Origin: Sinimarinibacterium arenosum
Lineage (GTDB): Bacteria > Pseudomonadota > Gammaproteobacteria > Nevskiales > Nevskiaceae
Assembly (NCBI RefSeq): GCF_005047655.1
Contig: NZ_SUKF01000003.1
Location: forward strand, 248,001-312,000
Direction: 5' to 3'
DNA length: 64,000 nucleotides
In this document: positions 27,854 to 39,300 of the stretch, one piece after another
Numbering within the stretch: position 1 is the first letter of the stretch
How the letters are laid out: each line of letters begins with the position of its first letter
The notes under the pieces: generated by a model
What the model was told of the DNA's origin: nothing
What the model saw: only the letters and a program-made list of their open reading frames with translations
The model's database searches: none
Made by a program: the position numbers and the translations under genes

Positions 27854-29201
27854 TCTTGCATGGTCTGTGGGCGGATTCGTCATCGCCATCGCGGTACTCG
27901 TGGCGTTCCATGAGTTCGGTCACTACTGGGTTGCGCGCCGCTGCGGCGTCAAAGTGCTGCGCTTTTCGATTGGATTTGGCCGGCCGTTGTGGACGCATCG
28001 CAGTCGTGATGGCGTCGAATGGGTGATTGCAGCGGTGCCGCTGGGCGGCTACGTCAAGATGCTCGACGAACGCGAGCAGGCCGTCGCCCCAGGTGACCGA
28101 CTGTTGGCGTTTAACAACGCGACGGTGGGGCGGCGCATGGCGATCGTTGCTGCGGGTCCCTTGTTCAATTTCGGCTTGGCCATTCTGTTGTACTGGGCCG
28201 TCTACGTCGTCGGCATTCAGGGCTATCGGCCGGTGCTGACGCAGCCACTCGCGCAGAGCGCTGCGGCGCAGGCTGGTCTGCAGCAGATGGACGAGGTTGT
28301 GGCTGTCGACGGCGACCCCGTTCAGACCTGGACGCAATTGCGCACCGAGCTGATCGGCCGAGCACTTGATCGAGGCCTGCTGCACCTGACGGTCAAGGCG
28401 CCGGATGGTCAGATGCGTGAGGCCGTTGTCGATCTGGACAGCGTGCGGGTCGACCCGGAATTTCTGTTTGATGATCTTGGGCTGAATCCGTACCAGCCAC
28501 CAATTCCGGCGGTGCTGGCACAAATCGTTGCGGGCGAAGCGGCCGACAAGGCCGGTTTCCAGGTAGGCGACGAATTACTGAGTGTCAACGACCAACCGAT
28601 CGAGTCATGGCAGCAGTGGGCCGACTGGGTCAAGGCGCATCCGGGCGAAGTGGCGCAGGTGCGAATCAAGCGCGACGGTGCGGAGCAGACCCGCACGACG
28701 ATCATCGGTCATCTCGGCAGCGAAGGTCATGTCTACGGCCGATTTGGCGCCAGCGTAGCGAACCCGGGGGACTTGTGGCAGGATTTGCGCGCCGTCGACC
28801 GTCTCGGGGTGTTCGAGGCGGTGCCGGAGGCTGTTGCGCAGACTTGGCGCATATCATCTCTGACGCTGCGCATGCTTGGGCGGATGGTGACCGGAGACGT
28901 GTCGGTGCGCAACGTCAGTGGTCCAATCCAGATCGCGCAAGCTGCAGGGTTCTCGGCGCAGGGTGGGTTGGTTTCATTCCTGAGCTTCATGGCGATCGTC
29001 AGTATCAGCCTGGGCGTGTTGAATCTGCTGCCCGTGCCCGTGCTGGACGGAGGACATTTGTTGTACTACGCGGTTGAGGCAGTCAAGGGCTCACCTGTTT
29101 CCGAACGAACACAGGAAGCGGGTCAACGCTTGGGGCTTACGCTGCTGGCATTGCTGATGGGGCTGGCGTTCTACAACGATATTGTGCGCCTGTTGAATTG
29201 A
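27846..29201 (+). CDS. rseP: Site-2 zinc metalloprotease RseP
   Basis: RseP cleaves the anti-sigma factor RseA in the membrane during the sigma-E envelope stress response. The 451-residue protein has the zinc motif HEFGH in its first transmembrane segment, two PDZ domains in the middle, and NLLPVPVLDGGH with the third ligand near the end. The ATG at 27846 starts MPDLAWSVGGFVIAIAVLVAF. An upstream frame exists inside dxr but would bury the N-terminal segment. It precedes bamA, as usual. Confidence 0.96.
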   Translation: MPDLAWSVGGFVIAIAVLVAFHEFGHYWVARRCGVKVLRFSIGFGRPLWTHRSRDGVEWVIAAVPLGGYVKMLDEREQAVAPGDRLLAFNNATVGRRMAIVAAGPLFNFGLAILLYWAVYVVGIQGYRPVLTQPLAQSAAAQAGLQQMDEVVAVDGDPVQTWTQLRTELIGRALDRGLLHLTVKAPDGQMREAVVDLDSVRVDPEFLFDDLGLNPYQPPIPAVLAQIVAGEAADKAGFQVGDELLSVNDQPIESWQQWADWVKAHPGEVAQVRIKRDGAEQTRTTIIGHLGSEGHVYGRFGASVANPGDLWQDLRAVDRLGVFEAVPEAVAQTWRISSLTLRMLGRMVTGDVSVRNVSGPIQIAQAAGFSAQGGLVSFLSFMAIVSISLGVLNLLPVPVLDGGHLLYYAVEAVKGSPVSERTQEAGQRLGLTLLALLMGLAFYNDIVRLLN

Positions 29202-29226
29202 TCACACTCTAGAAGTCGACGAAGCG

Positions 29227-31533
29227 GTGACAAGAAAAATCAAATTCTCAAGGACCGCTATTGCCTGCGCTGCGGCCGCGCTTGTGCTGACGGCACAGGC
29301 TTATGCATTCGATCCGTTCACCATTACCGAGATCAAGGCCGAAGGTCTGCAGCGTCTCGAAATCGGAACGGTCCTGACCTATCTGCCGCTTGCGGTCGGT
29401 GACGAGGCCAATACGGCGACGACGCGGCAGGCGATCCGATCGCTGTATGCATCAGGTTTGTTTCAGGATGTAAAGGTCGAGCGCGATGGCAGTGCGTTGA
29501 TCGTTCATCTGAAGGAACGCCCTGCAATTTCGAGTTTCAAGATCGAAGGCAACGACAAGGTTGGCGGTGACGAGCTGGACGAGTCGCTGAAGAACCTGGG
29601 ACTTGCCGACGGCGAGCTGTTCCGTCGCGACCTGCTCGATCAGGTCGAGCAGGAACTGCGCCGACAGTACTATTCAAACGGCTACTACGATGTCGCGATC
29701 GACTCGAAGGTCACCGAGGAGCCGAACAATCGGGTCAGTCTCAATATCAAAGTGACCGAGGGTCGGGTCACCAAGATCACTGACATCAACATTCTCGGCA
29801 ATACGGTTTTCAACGATCAGGAGCTGATTGATCAGTTCGAGCTGCGTTCGACCAACTGGATGCCATTTCAGCGTAGTGACCGCTACTCCAAGCAGAAGCT
29901 GGTCGGCGATCTGGAGAAGCTGCAGTCCTACTATCAGGACCGCGGTTATCTGAAGTTCAACGTCGATTCGGTTCAGGTCGCACTGACGCCGGACAAGGAG
30001 TCAATTTACGTCACCGTCAACGTCACTGAAGGGGATGTCTACACGGTCAAGGATCATCGCTTCTCGGGCGAAACGATCTTGAACGATGCGTTTCTGGAAG
30101 CACTGACGACAACGCGGTCCGGCGAGCGCTTCTCGCGCAAGGAAGCGACCGCGACGGCGGATCGCATCGAAGCTGCGCTGTCCGATGTCGGCTATGCCTT
30201 TGCCGAAGTGACGCCGTTGCCGGAGCTCGACGAAGACGGCAAGCAGGTCAGCATCAATTACTTCATCAAGCCGGGCAAGCGCGCCTACGTGCGCCGGATC
30301 AATTTCGTTGGAAACACTGGCACCAACGACGAGACTCTGCGTCGCGAAATGCGCCAGCTCGAAGCGGCGCCGTTTTCGAAATCGGCCGTCGAACGTTCGC
30401 GCGTGCGTCTGGCACGCCTGCCATTCATCGAAGAGGCTGAAGTCGATACGCGGCCGGTGCCCGGATCCGACGACCTGGTGGACGTGCAGTTCAAGGTCAA
30501 GGAACGTCCGCCGGGTTCGGTGCAGTTCGGTGTCGGCTATTCCGGTGCGCAGGGATTCCTGATCACTGGGCAGGTCACCCATACCAATTTCCTCGGGTCG
30601 GGCAATCGAATCAACGCCTCGGTCGAGAACAACACGGTTACGCGCAGCATCAATCTGGGCTGGACCGATCCGTACTTCACCGAAGACGGCATCAGTCAGA
30701 CGGTCTCGCTGTCGTACCGCGAATCCGAATCGGTGATCCGTTATTCGTCGGGCTTCAACTCCAACATTCTGGGCGCCAACCTGATCTACGGCATTCCGCT
30801 GTCGGAATACGTGGCGCTGCGCGCTGGTGTGGGTGTCGAAGAAGTGGCGCTGGAAACGTTCCCGGCGAGCACTTCCGACGAGGTGCTGGATTTTGTCGTG
30901 CGTAACGGCACGCGTTTCGCGACCTATCAGATCCGGACAGGCATCAGCTATGACTCGCGCAACCGCACGTTCTTCGCGACACGTGGCGCCTCGCACTCGC
31001 TGAACGCGGACATCGCGATTCCGGGCAGCGATATCGAGTACTTCAATCTGAGCTACCGCAGTCAGGCCTACATCCCGTTGCCGTTCAAGTTCACCGCCGA
31101 GCTGACCGGGTCGGTCGGTTACGTCGACGGCTATGGCAGTGACAGCGATGTGCCACCGTATGAGAATTTCTTCGCGGGTGGTCCGCGCACCGTGCGCGGT
31201 TTCCGCGACGGCTCGTTGGGTCCGCTGGACACGCCGTTCGGCAATCCCTATGGCGGCAAACTGCGGACTACGGCGCAGGCCGAGCTGATCATTCCGCTAC
31301 CGATCGAGAGCGACGGCAAGTCGACCCGGATGTCGGCGTTCTTCGATATCGGCAACGTCTTTGCCGAGCCTGGCGATTTCGCAGCCGGCGATTTGCGCCA
31401 ATCGGCCGGTCTGGCATTCTCTTGGTTTACGCCGTTCCTGGGGCTGCTGGACCTGAGTTATGCGTACCCGCTGAACAGTGTCGCGAGCGATCGTACCGAC
31501 CGCTTCCAGATCACCTTCGGTTCGGGCTTCTAG
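29227..31533 (+). CDS. bamA: Outer membrane protein assembly factor BamA
   Basis: BamA is the central component of the BAM complex that inserts beta-barrel proteins. The 768-residue protein has a signal peptide (cleavage after AQAYA), five POTRA domains (roughly residues 25-425) and a C-terminal 16-strand barrel. The conserved loop 6 motif VRGFRDGSLGP is present and the chain ends in Phe. A GTG at 29227 is the start, with only a weak GAAG before it. It is 25 bases after rseP and upstream of skp. Confidence 0.97.
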   Translation: MTRKIKFSRTAIACAAAALVLTAQAYAFDPFTITEIKAEGLQRLEIGTVLTYLPLAVGDEANTATTRQAIRSLYASGLFQDVKVERDGSALIVHLKERPAISSFKIEGNDKVGGDELDESLKNLGLADGELFRRDLLDQVEQELRRQYYSNGYYDVAIDSKVTEEPNNRVSLNIKVTEGRVTKITDINILGNTVFNDQELIDQFELRSTNWMPFQRSDRYSKQKLVGDLEKLQSYYQDRGYLKFNVDSVQVALTPDKESIYVTVNVTEGDVYTVKDHRFSGETILNDAFLEALTTTRSGERFSRKEATATADRIEAALSDVGYAFAEVTPLPELDEDGKQVSINYFIKPGKRAYVRRINFVGNTGTNDETLRREMRQLEAAPFSKSAVERSRVRLARLPFIEEAEVDTRPVPGSDDLVDVQFKVKERPPGSVQFGVGYSGAQGFLITGQVTHTNFLGSGNRINASVENNTVTRSINLGWTDPYFTEDGISQTVSLSYRESESVIRYSSGFNSNILGANLIYGIPLSEYVALRAGVGVEEVALETFPASTSDEVLDFVVRNGTRFATYQIRTGISYDSRNRTFFATRGASHSLNADIAIPGSDIEYFNLSYRSQAYIPLPFKFTAELTGSVGYVDGYGSDSDVPPYENFFAGGPRTVRGFRDGSLGPLDTPFGNPYGGKLRTTAQAELIIPLPIESDGKSTRMSAFFDIGNVFAEPGDFAAGDLRQSAGLAFSWFTPFLGLLDLSYAYPLNSVASDRTDRFQITFGSGF

Positions 31534-31588
31534 TCCCGAGCCTGCAGGTTGCTGCTTGACCAATAACTAAATTGAGACGAGAGAGACG

Positions 31589-32101
31589 ATGACGATGTTG
31601 AAGACCTATCTGGCTACTGCTGCAATCGCTGCTGCTGCTGTATTTGCGACCCCGTCGTTTGCACAGACCGACAAGATCGCAACGATTCGTTCCAACGAAC
31701 TGGTGCAGGCGTCGCCGCAATTCAAGGCAGGCCAGGAAAAGATGAAGCAGGAGTTCGAGCGTCGCGCGAACGATCTGCAGGCCGAAGCCAAGAAGCTGGG
31801 CGAGGATATCGAGTCCTTCAAGAAGGAAGCAGAACTGCTCTCGGCGTCCGATCGCGCGAAGAAAGAGAAGGATCTCAACACGCGCAAGATCGACTTCGAA
31901 TACAAGAGCCGCCAGTTCCAGGAAGAGCGCAGCAATCGCGAGCGTGAGCTGTTCGCTGACATGATGGCCAAGATCAAGACGGTGATCGAGCAGGTAGCCA
32001 AAGAACGCGATCTGATGGTGGTGATCGAGAATCCGGTCTACACCGTGCCGAGCATCGACATCACGGCTGAAGTGCTGAAGCGCCTGCAGGCAACCAAGTA
32101 A
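31589..32101 (+). CDS. skp: Periplasmic chaperone Skp (OmpH family)
   Basis: Skp carries unfolded outer membrane proteins across the periplasm. The 170-residue precursor has a signal peptide (AVFATPSFA cleavage) and a long Lys/Glu-rich coiled coil, the tentacle region. The C-terminal NPVYTVPSIDITAEVLKRL is typical. A second in-frame ATG is at 31595. It lies between bamA and lpxD and is followed by a terminator-like hairpin. Confidence 0.94.
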   Translation: MTMLKTYLATAAIAAAAVFATPSFAQTDKIATIRSNELVQASPQFKAGQEKMKQEFERRANDLQAEAKKLGEDIESFKKEAELLSASDRAKKEKDLNTRKIDFEYKSRQFQEERSNRERELFADMMAKIKTVIEQVAKERDLMVVIENPVYTVPSIDITAEVLKRLQATK

Positions 32102-32139
32102 TCGGAGCGCGCGACCCGCTAGGGTCGTGCGGCGCCAGG

Positions 32140-32173
32140 GGCCGGGATTGGCTATGCTGAACCCGGCCTTTTT
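32140..32173 (+). terminator. Likely intrinsic terminator between skp and lpxD
   Basis: GGCCGGG (32140-32146) and CCCGGCC (32162-32168) pair around a 15-base loop and are followed by TTTTT. The long loop makes it weaker than the others; partial read-through into lpxD is plausible. Confidence 0.6.
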
Positions 32174-32252
32174 GTTGGTGTTCAGCGACGTCGGTGAACG
32201 CCCGGATTTTTGAGCCCCGGACGCCGGACTTCGATGTCGCCAGGGAGGAAAC

Positions 32253-33329
32253 ATGACCCGTTTCAGTCTGCGGGAACTGTCTGAGCGCTTTGATCTTGGC
32301 GTGCACGGCGATGCCGCCGAACAGGTCGATGGCGTCTGTACGCTGGAACCCGGTGTTCCCGGGAAACTGGGGTTTCTGTCCAATCCGAAGTTGCGCGGGC
32401 AACTGGCACAGACCCGGGCGACTGCGGTGATCGTCACCGAAAAAGATGTCGTGGCTTTGAACGGCAGCGGCCTGATCGCGCGTGATCCGTATCTGGCATA
32501 TGCGCGCATCGCCGCCTTGTTTGATCCTGACCGCCACTTTGAGGCGGGGATCCATCCCAGCGCTACTGTGGATCCGACGGCGCGGGTGGCAGAGGGGTGC
32601 TGGGTCGGCCCCAACGCGGTCATCGAAGCGGGTGCGCAGATCGGTGCTGGCAGTTTCATCGGCCCCGGATGCGTCATTGCTCGAGACGTGCGCATCGGTG
32701 AGAGCTGCCGTCTGGTGGCGCAGGTTTACCTCGGGCCACGGGTCAGCCTTGGGGCGCGGTGCGAACTGCATCCGGGTAGCGTTGTTGGTGGGCGTGGTTT
32801 CGGTAACGCGCGCGGCCCAGAAGGCTGGGAGGCGGTTCCGCAGCTGGGCAGCGTCCGCGTCGGCAACGATGTCGAAATCGGTGCCAACACCTGTATTGAT
32901 CGCGGTGCGCTGGACGATACCGTCATCGAAGACGGCGTGCGTCTCGACAATCTGATCCAGATTGCACACAACTGCCATATTGGTGCGCACACGGCAATTG
33001 CCGCTTGCACCGGCATCGCCGGCAGCGCGCGGGTCGGTCGCCGCTGTATGATCGCAGGCGGTGTAGGAATTGCCGGGCATATCGAGATTGCCGATGACGT
33101 TGTCATCCTCGGATTTGCGATGGTGACCGGCTCGGTGGCTCAGAAGGGTGTTTATGGTTCGGGCTTGCCGCTGGACGAAGCGCGGGAGTGGCGCAAGACC
33201 GTGGCGCGCCTGCGGCGTCTGGAGCGCACCGAGCAGCGGTTGAGAGTGCTGGAGCGTCGTGTCGAAGGTGGCCCGGAGGGCGCAACCGGCACGGGGAGTC
33301 AATCAGGGGAACCCATAAACGATGTTTGA
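32253..33329 (+). CDS. lpxD: UDP-3-O-acylglucosamine N-acyltransferase
   Basis: LpxD adds the second acyl chain to UDP-acylglucosamine in lipid A synthesis. The 358-residue protein has an N-terminal uridine-binding domain, then left-handed beta-helix hexapeptides (for example [22 protein letters not shown]). The catalytic His is in [12 protein letters not shown]. The C-terminal helix is long and Arg-rich. AGGGAGG lies upstream of the ATG. Its 3' end overlaps fabZ by eight bases. Confidence 0.97.
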   Translation: MTRFSLRELSERFDLGVHGDAAEQVDGVCTLEPGVPGKLGFLSNPKLRGQLAQTRATAVIVTEKDVVALNGSGLIARDPYLAYARIAALFDPDRHFEAGIHPSATVDPTARVAEGCWVGPNAVIEAGAQIGAGSFIGPGCVIARDVRIGESCRLVAQVYLGPRVSLGARCELHPGSVVGGRGFGNARGPEGWEAVPQLGSVRVGNDVEIGANTCIDRGALDDTVIEDGVRLDNLIQIAHNCHIGAHTAIAACTGIAGSARVGRRCMIAGGVGIAGHIEIADDVVILGFAMVTGSVAQKGVYGSGLPLDEAREWRKTVARLRRLERTEQRLRVLERRVEGGPEGATGTGSQSGEPINDV

Positions 33330-33768
33330 TATTCGCGACATTCTCAAGATGCTGCCGCATCGCTATCCGTTTCTGTTGATCGATCGCGTGATCGCGATGG
33401 ATCTCGAAGCGGGGCGTCTGACGGCGCTGAAGAACGTCACCTACAACGAGCCTTTTTTTCCGGGGCATTTCCCCGGCTTGCCGACGATGCCGGGCGTGAT
33501 CATTCTCGAAGCGATGGCGCAGGCCAGCGGCATCCTCGCGGTGCAGAAATCCGGCTTGCGTGCTGACACAGGGCTGATTCTCTATTTCGCGGGTATTGAC
33601 GGAGCGCGCTTCAAGCGTCCGGTGGTACCGGGCGATCAACTGCATTTCGAAGTCGAACTGGACAAGCAGAAGCGCGACCTGTGGAAGTTCAAGGTCAACG
33701 CGATGGTCGGTGCCGAGCTGGCCTGCTGCGCAGAGTTGATGTGCGTGCTCAAGCAGATTGCGGACTGA
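33322..33768 (+). CDS. fabZ: 3-hydroxyacyl-ACP dehydratase FabZ
   Basis: FabZ dehydrates 3-hydroxyacyl-ACP in fatty acid elongation. The 148-residue hot-dog-fold protein contains [13 protein letters not shown] and [20 protein letters not shown], with the catalytic His and Glu. It overlaps lpxD and lies just before lpxA, placing a fatty acid enzyme inside the lipid A operon as in most Gram-negatives. Confidence 0.98.
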   Translation: MFDIRDILKMLPHRYPFLLIDRVIAMDLEAGRLTALKNVTYNEPFFPGHFPGLPTMPGVIILEAMAQASGILAVQKSGLRADTGLILYFAGIDGARFKRPVVPGDQLHFEVELDKQKRDLWKFKVNAMVGAELACCAELMCVLKQIAD

Positions 33769-33781
33769 GGTTGCGTTCATC

Positions 33782-34561
33782 ATGAGCCTGATCCATCCCA
33801 CTGCGATCGTCGATCCGTCGGCCGAACTGGACCCGACGGTCGAAGTCGGGCCTTACAGCATCATCGGTGCGGGCGTGCGCATCGGCGCGGACACTCGGGT
33901 CGGCCCGCACGTGGTCCTGCGTGGGCCGATGACGATCGGTCGCGGCAACCGTATCTTCCAGTTTTGCTCGTTGGGCGAAATCTCGCAGGACAAGTCTGCG
34001 CGCGACGACGACGCGACGCGCGTCGAAATCGGTGACCGCAATACCATTCGCGAGTACGTCACGATCCAGCGTGGCACCTTGAAAGAGCAGGGGCTGACCA
34101 AGGTAGGTGACGACAATTGGATCATGGCGCAGGCGCACATTGCCCACGATTGCATCGTCGGCTCCAACGTCATTCTGGCCAACGGGACGACACTGGCCGG
34201 CCACGTCACGATCGAAGACTACGTTGGCCTGGGCGGCTATACGTTGGTTCATCAGTTCTGTCGTGTTGGTGCCCATGCCTACACCGGCGGCGGTTCGATC
34301 GTGCTGCGTGATCTGCTGCCGTTTGTGATTGCTGAAGGCCATCCCGCACGTCCGCGCGGCATCAACGCCGAAGGACTGAAGCGACGCGGCTTTACGCCTG
34401 CCGATATTGATGCGATCAAGGACGCCTACAGGCTGATCTTCAAATCCGGCGAAGTGATCGCGGAGGTGAAGCGCAAGCTGGCCGAGTCGGCTGCCGCTTC
34501 GGTTCACGTAGCTGACATGCTGCGCTTCATCGAGGCGTCCAAGCGCGCGCTGGCGCGCTGA
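33782..34561 (+). CDS. lpxA: UDP-N-acetylglucosamine O-acyltransferase
   Basis: LpxA starts lipid A synthesis by acylating UDP-GlcNAc. The 259-residue protein is a left-handed beta-helix of hexapeptide repeats with the catalytic His in QAHIAHDCIVGSNV, and a C-terminal helical domain (GLKRRGFTPADIDAIKDAYR). The ATG at 33782 gives MSLIHPTAIV, the family start; an in-frame upstream start overlaps fabZ. Confidence 0.97.
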   Translation: MSLIHPTAIVDPSAELDPTVEVGPYSIIGAGVRIGADTRVGPHVVLRGPMTIGRGNRIFQFCSLGEISQDKSARDDDATRVEIGDRNTIREYVTIQRGTLKEQGLTKVGDDNWIMAQAHIAHDCIVGSNVILANGTTLAGHVTIEDYVGLGGYTLVHQFCRVGAHAYTGGGSIVLRDLLPFVIAEGHPARPRGINAEGLKRRGFTPADIDAIKDAYRLIFKSGEVIAEVKRKLAESAAASVHVADMLRFIEASKRALAR

Positions 34562-34569
34562 CAGTGTCA

Positions 34570-35748
34570 ATGGCGCAAGAGCCGCAACGGATCGCGCTGA
34601 TCGCCGGCGAGATTTCAGGAGACATTCTGGGTGCTGCGATCGTTGCCGCGCTCCGGCGCAAGCGGCCTGATCTGCACTGTTATGGCGTGGCCGGGCCCCG
34701 GATGATCGCGGCGGGGTGCGAGGCGATCGAATCGATCGAGGCTTTGTCGGTCATGGGGCTGGCAGAAGTCGTGCGCGAGCTGCCGCGGTTGCTGCGCCTG
34801 CGTCGAACGCTGGTCCGGCGATTTGCCGAGGAACGCCCGGATGTTGTCGTCGGAATCGACGCGCCGGACTTCAATCTGGGGCTCGAAACGCAGATGCGCC
34901 GCTGCGGTATCCGCACCGTGCATGTTGTCAGTCCGACGGTTTGGGCTTGGCGACAGGGACGGGTCAAGGGCATCGCGCGAGCGGTCGATCGCATGCTGTG
35001 CCTGTTTCCATTCGAGCCGGCGTTTTACGCCGACTACGGTGTGGCTGCCGATTACATTGGCCATCCGCTGGCGGAGGAGCTGGTGGCAGATCCCGATCCG
35101 TCGCCGTATCGCCGCGCATTGGGTCTCGCTGATACCGGGCCGGTGGTGACGGTGATGCCGGGTAGTCGCGGCGGTGAAGTCCGCTATCTGGCCGAACCCT
35201 TCGCGCAGACGGCTGCCTGGCTCGCGACGCGTATTCCCGGGATTCGTTTCATTACGCCGGTGGCCAAGCCGGCACTGCGGGCGCCGATCGAAGCTGCCAT
35301 ACGCAACTCGGCACCAGGACTCGACTGGACAGTCGTCGATGGTGAATCACGCACGGCAATGCAGGCCGCGGATGCCGTGCTGCTGGCTTCGGGAACGGCG
35401 ACGCTGGAATGTTTGCTGCTGGGGCGGCCGATGGTCGTTGCTTACAAGGCATCGGCACTGACCGCTTGGCTGATGTTGAAGCTGGGTTTGTTGAAGACGC
35501 GCTATGTCAGCCTGCCGAACCTGCTTTGTGCGCAGCCTCCAGTTACAGAATTGCTGCAGGATGCGGCAACGCCGGAAACCATGGGGAGCGAATTGCTGGC
35601 ACTGCTGCAGCAGCCGCAGCGGCGTGCGCAACAGCTGCAGCAGTTTGGCGCGGTGCACGCGGAACTGCGACGGGGGGCGGCCGAACGCGCGGCCGATGCG
35701 ATTCTGGCTGTGAGTTCCACGGCTGTGCCGCAGAGGAGGACGCGATGA
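34570..35748 (+). CDS. lpxB: Lipid A disaccharide synthase
   Basis: LpxB joins UDP-diacylglucosamine and lipid X. The 392-residue GT-B glycosyltransferase begins [16 protein letters not shown] and has [13 protein letters not shown] and the C-terminal [23 protein letters not shown]. The ATG at 34570 is chosen over an in-frame GTG at 34564; neither has a Shine-Dalgarno site. The stop overlaps the rnhB start. Confidence 0.96.
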   Translation: MAQEPQRIALIAGEISGDILGAAIVAALRRKRPDLHCYGVAGPRMIAAGCEAIESIEALSVMGLAEVVRELPRLLRLRRTLVRRFAEERPDVVVGIDAPDFNLGLETQMRRCGIRTVHVVSPTVWAWRQGRVKGIARAVDRMLCLFPFEPAFYADYGVAADYIGHPLAEELVADPDPSPYRRALGLADTGPVVTVMPGSRGGEVRYLAEPFAQTAAWLATRIPGIRFITPVAKPALRAPIEAAIRNSAPGLDWTVVDGESRTAMQAADAVLLASGTATLECLLLGRPMVVAYKASALTAWLMLKLGLLKTRYVSLPNLLCAQPPVTELLQDAATPETMGSELLALLQQPQRRAQQLQQFGAVHAELRRGAAERAADAILAVSSTAVPQRRTR

Positions 35749-36359
35749 TGGACGGGATGCGCGCCTGCATTGCCGGTGTCGATGAGGCTGGGCGCGGGTG
35801 TCTCGCCGGCCCGGTCTACGCTGCGGCCGTCGTGCTGGGCGCCGACGTGCCCGACGGTTTGAACGATTCGAAAAAGCTGACGCCGCTGCGGCGCGAGCGC
35901 CTGTTCGACCAGATTCGCAACAGCGCCAGCGCCTGGTGTATTGCTCGCGCCGAGGTCGAGGAGATTGATCGGATCAATATCCTGCAGGCATCGTTGCTGG
36001 CCATGCAGCGCGCAATTGCCGGGCTGTCGGTGCGGCCCGATGAGGCCTGGGTCGATGGCAATCAGGCGCCACACCTTGCATGTCGCGTACGTACGATCAT
36101 CAACGGGGACGCGCTGGAGCCTGCGATCATGGCCGCCAGCATTCTGGCGAAGGTGGCCCGAGATCGGGAACTGCTGCGGCTGGATACGGAATTTCCCGGT
36201 TATGGTTTTGCCCGGCACAAGGGCTACGGCACCGCACAGCATATTGCGGCCTTGACCGCATTGGGTCCGAGTGTGGTGCACCGGATGAGTTTTGCACCCT
36301 GCGCGCGACTGGTGTCGTGTGCGACTGACGTGCGTCTGCCGCAGGATGCAATGTCGTGA
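35745..36359 (+). CDS. rnhB: Ribonuclease HII
   Basis: RNase HII removes ribonucleotides and RNA in RNA-DNA hybrids. The 204-residue protein has the catalytic set: [13 protein letters not shown] (Asp, Glu), NDSKKLT, and VDGNQAP plus [12 protein letters not shown]. An AGGAGG at 35734-35739 supports ATG 35745 (or 35748). It overlaps the lpxB stop and its own stop overlaps the dnaE GTG. Confidence 0.97.
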   Translation: MMDGMRACIAGVDEAGRGCLAGPVYAAAVVLGADVPDGLNDSKKLTPLRRERLFDQIRNSASAWCIARAEVEEIDRINILQASLLAMQRAIAGLSVRPDEAWVDGNQAPHLACRVRTIINGDALEPAIMAASILAKVARDRELLRLDTEFPGYGFARHKGYGTAQHIAALTALGPSVVHRMSFAPCARLVSCATDVRLPQDAMS

Positions 36360-39300
36360 CCGGCTTCGTTCACCTGCGCTTGCACACCGAATATTCGCTG
36401 ATCGACGGCATCGTTCGCGTCGAGCCGCCCAAGCGCAAGGGTGGCGGTGCCGGTGCGACCTTGATTTCACGCACGGCCGAACTGGGTTTTCCCGCGGTTG
36501 CCATCACTGATCGCAACAACCTGTTCGCGATGGTGAAGTTCTACAAGTCTGCTGAATCCGCCGGCATCAAGCCGATCGTCGGCGTCGATATCTGGCTGGA
36601 AGAGCGGATCGCGCAGGACAGCCCCGAGCGCCTGACGCTGCTGGTGCAGAACGAGGCCGGCTATCGCAATCTGGCCCGGCTGATTTCGCTGGGTTACACC
36701 GATGGCCAGGGCAGGGGTCAGCCGCTGATTTCCTGGGATAACCTGCGTACACATGCCGACGGCCTGCTGGCCCTCACCGGCCGTGACGGCGGTGTGTTTC
36801 GCGCAGCGCTCGCGGATCAGGTCGAGCCGGCGCTCGAAGCGCTGGACGTGCTGCATCAGATCTTTCCGCAGCGGCTGTACCTGGAGATTGCGCGTTGCAA
36901 TCGCATTGATGACGAGGACTGGGTCAGTGCCGCCTGCGCGCTTTCGCGTAAGACCACGATCCCGGTCGTCGCGACCAATGACGTGCGCTTTCTGGAGCGC
37001 TCGGAATTCGATGCGCACGAAGCCCGCGTGTGCATTTCCCAGGGGCGTGTGCTCGCCGACGAGAAGCGGCCGCGGGATTACACCCCCGAGCAGTATCTGA
37101 AATCCGATGCCGAGATGGCGGCGCTGTTTGCCGATCTCCCGGAGGCGCTAGCGAACAGTGTCGAGATTGCTCGGCGTTGTTCGCTGACCTTGAAGTTTGC
37201 GCCGCCGTACCACTTGCCGAATTTTCCGGTGCCGGACGGCTACACCACCGACACCTGGCTACGGCAGCGCGCCAACGAGGGCCTGCGGGAGCGTTTCGAT
37301 GAGCTGGCCAAGGCCAGCGGTCTGGCCGGCAGCGAGGACGACTACCGGCAACGTCTCGATTACGAGCTTGGCATCATCGAGAAGATGGGCTTTGCCGGGT
37401 ACTTCCTGGTGGTGTCGGACTTCATCCAGTGGGCCAAGACCCACGGCTGCCCGGTCGGACCGGGCCGCGGTTCGGGTGCCGGCTCGCTGGTGGCCTATGC
37501 AATCCGCATCACCGACCTCGATCCGCTGCCGTATAACCTGCTGTTCGAGCGCTTCCTGAATCCGGAGCGCGTGTCTATGCCGGACTTCGACGTCGACTTC
37601 TGCATGGATAACCGCGACCGCGTGATCGAGTACGTCACGCACAAGTACGGGCGTCCCCACGTCGGCCAGATCATCACTTACGCGACGATGGCGGCGCGCG
37701 GTGTGATCCGCGACGTCGCTCGCGTGCTCGGGCATGGCTATGGCTTTGCCGATTCGATCGCCAAGCTGGTGCCGGGAACGCCCGGCGCGACCCTGGTCGA
37801 CGCTCTGGAAACGATGCCCGAGCTCAAGCGCCGCTACGACCAGGAAGAAGACACGCGCGCGGTCATCGACATGGGGCTGGCGCTGGAAGGTGTGACCCGT
37901 GGCGTCGGCGTACATGCCGGCGGCGTTGTCATCGCGCCGCAGCCGCTGTCCGACTACACGCCGATGTATTGCGAACCCGGCGGCGGTGGTATGCGCACGC
38001 AGTTCGACATGAAGGATCTCGAGGCGGTCGGCCTGGTCAAGTTCGACTTCCTCGGCCTGAAGACCTTGACGGTCATCGAAGAGGCGATCGTCAACATCGA
38101 GAAGCGGCATGGCCTGCGGCTGGATGCGCTGCAACTGCCGCTGAACGATCCGGAAACCTACGCGCTGTACACCAGTGGCAACACCGGGGCGGTGTTCCAG
38201 ATGGAATCTCCGGGTATGCAGCGTGCGTCACGCGACCTCAAGCCGGACCGTTTCGAGGACATCATCGCGCTGGTGTCGCTATACCGACCGGGTCCTATGG
38301 ACCAGATTCCGGAGTTCTGCGCGCGCAAGCGCGGTGAGTTCCAGTTCGAGTATCAGCATCCGGACATGGAATCGGTGCTGGCGCCGACCTACGGCATCTT
38401 TGTTTACCAGGAACAGGTGATGCAGATGTCGCAGCGTCTGGCCGGCTATACGCTGGGCGGCGCCGACCTGCTGCGCCGTGCCATGGGTAAGAAGAAGGCC
38501 GAGGAAATGGCCAAGCAACGCGAAATTTTCGAGCAAGGTGCCGCTGATCGCGGCATCGCGGCGGATGTTGCGCGTGAAGTGTTTGACCTGATGGAGAAGT
38601 TTGCCAACTACGGCTTCAACAAGTCGCACGCGGCTGCTTATGCGCTGGTGTCCTACCAGACCGCGTGGCTGAAGACGCATTATCCCGCCGAGTTCATGGC
38701 GGCAGTGATGTCCTGCGAAATGGCGCATCCTGATTCAGTCGTGGTGATGCGTACCGAGTGCCTGCGCATGGGGCTCAAAGTCACCCCGCCGGATATCAAC
38801 CGTAGCCGGGTCCGCTTCACCGTGCCGGTCGACGGAGAAGTGCTGTACGGACTGGGCGCGATCAAGGGTGTCGGCGAGGCCGCTCTGGAAGACATTCTGG
38901 CGCAGCGTGACGCTGGCGGTGCGTTCACCGATCTGTTTGATTTCTGCCGACGGATCGATACGCGCAAGGCCAACAAGCGCGTGCTGGAGGCATTGATCTT
39001 CTCCGGCGCGCTGGATGCGCTCGGACTGAACCGGGCATCGTTGTTCAAGACACTGCCGCGGGCCCTGCAGGTGGCCGAAGCGGCCGCGCAGAGCGCCACC
39101 AGCGGTCAGGACGACCTGTTCGGACTGTCGACGCAAAGCGGCGCCGACTGCACAGTCAGCGTCGAGCCGGAGATCGAGCCCGAATGGACGCAGCGCGAGT
39201 TGCTGCAGCGCGAACGTGACACCCTGGGTTTCTACCAGTCCGGGCATCCGATCGAGGCCCACGCGGCCCTGATCGAGCAGATCTGCAGTGGACGGCTGGA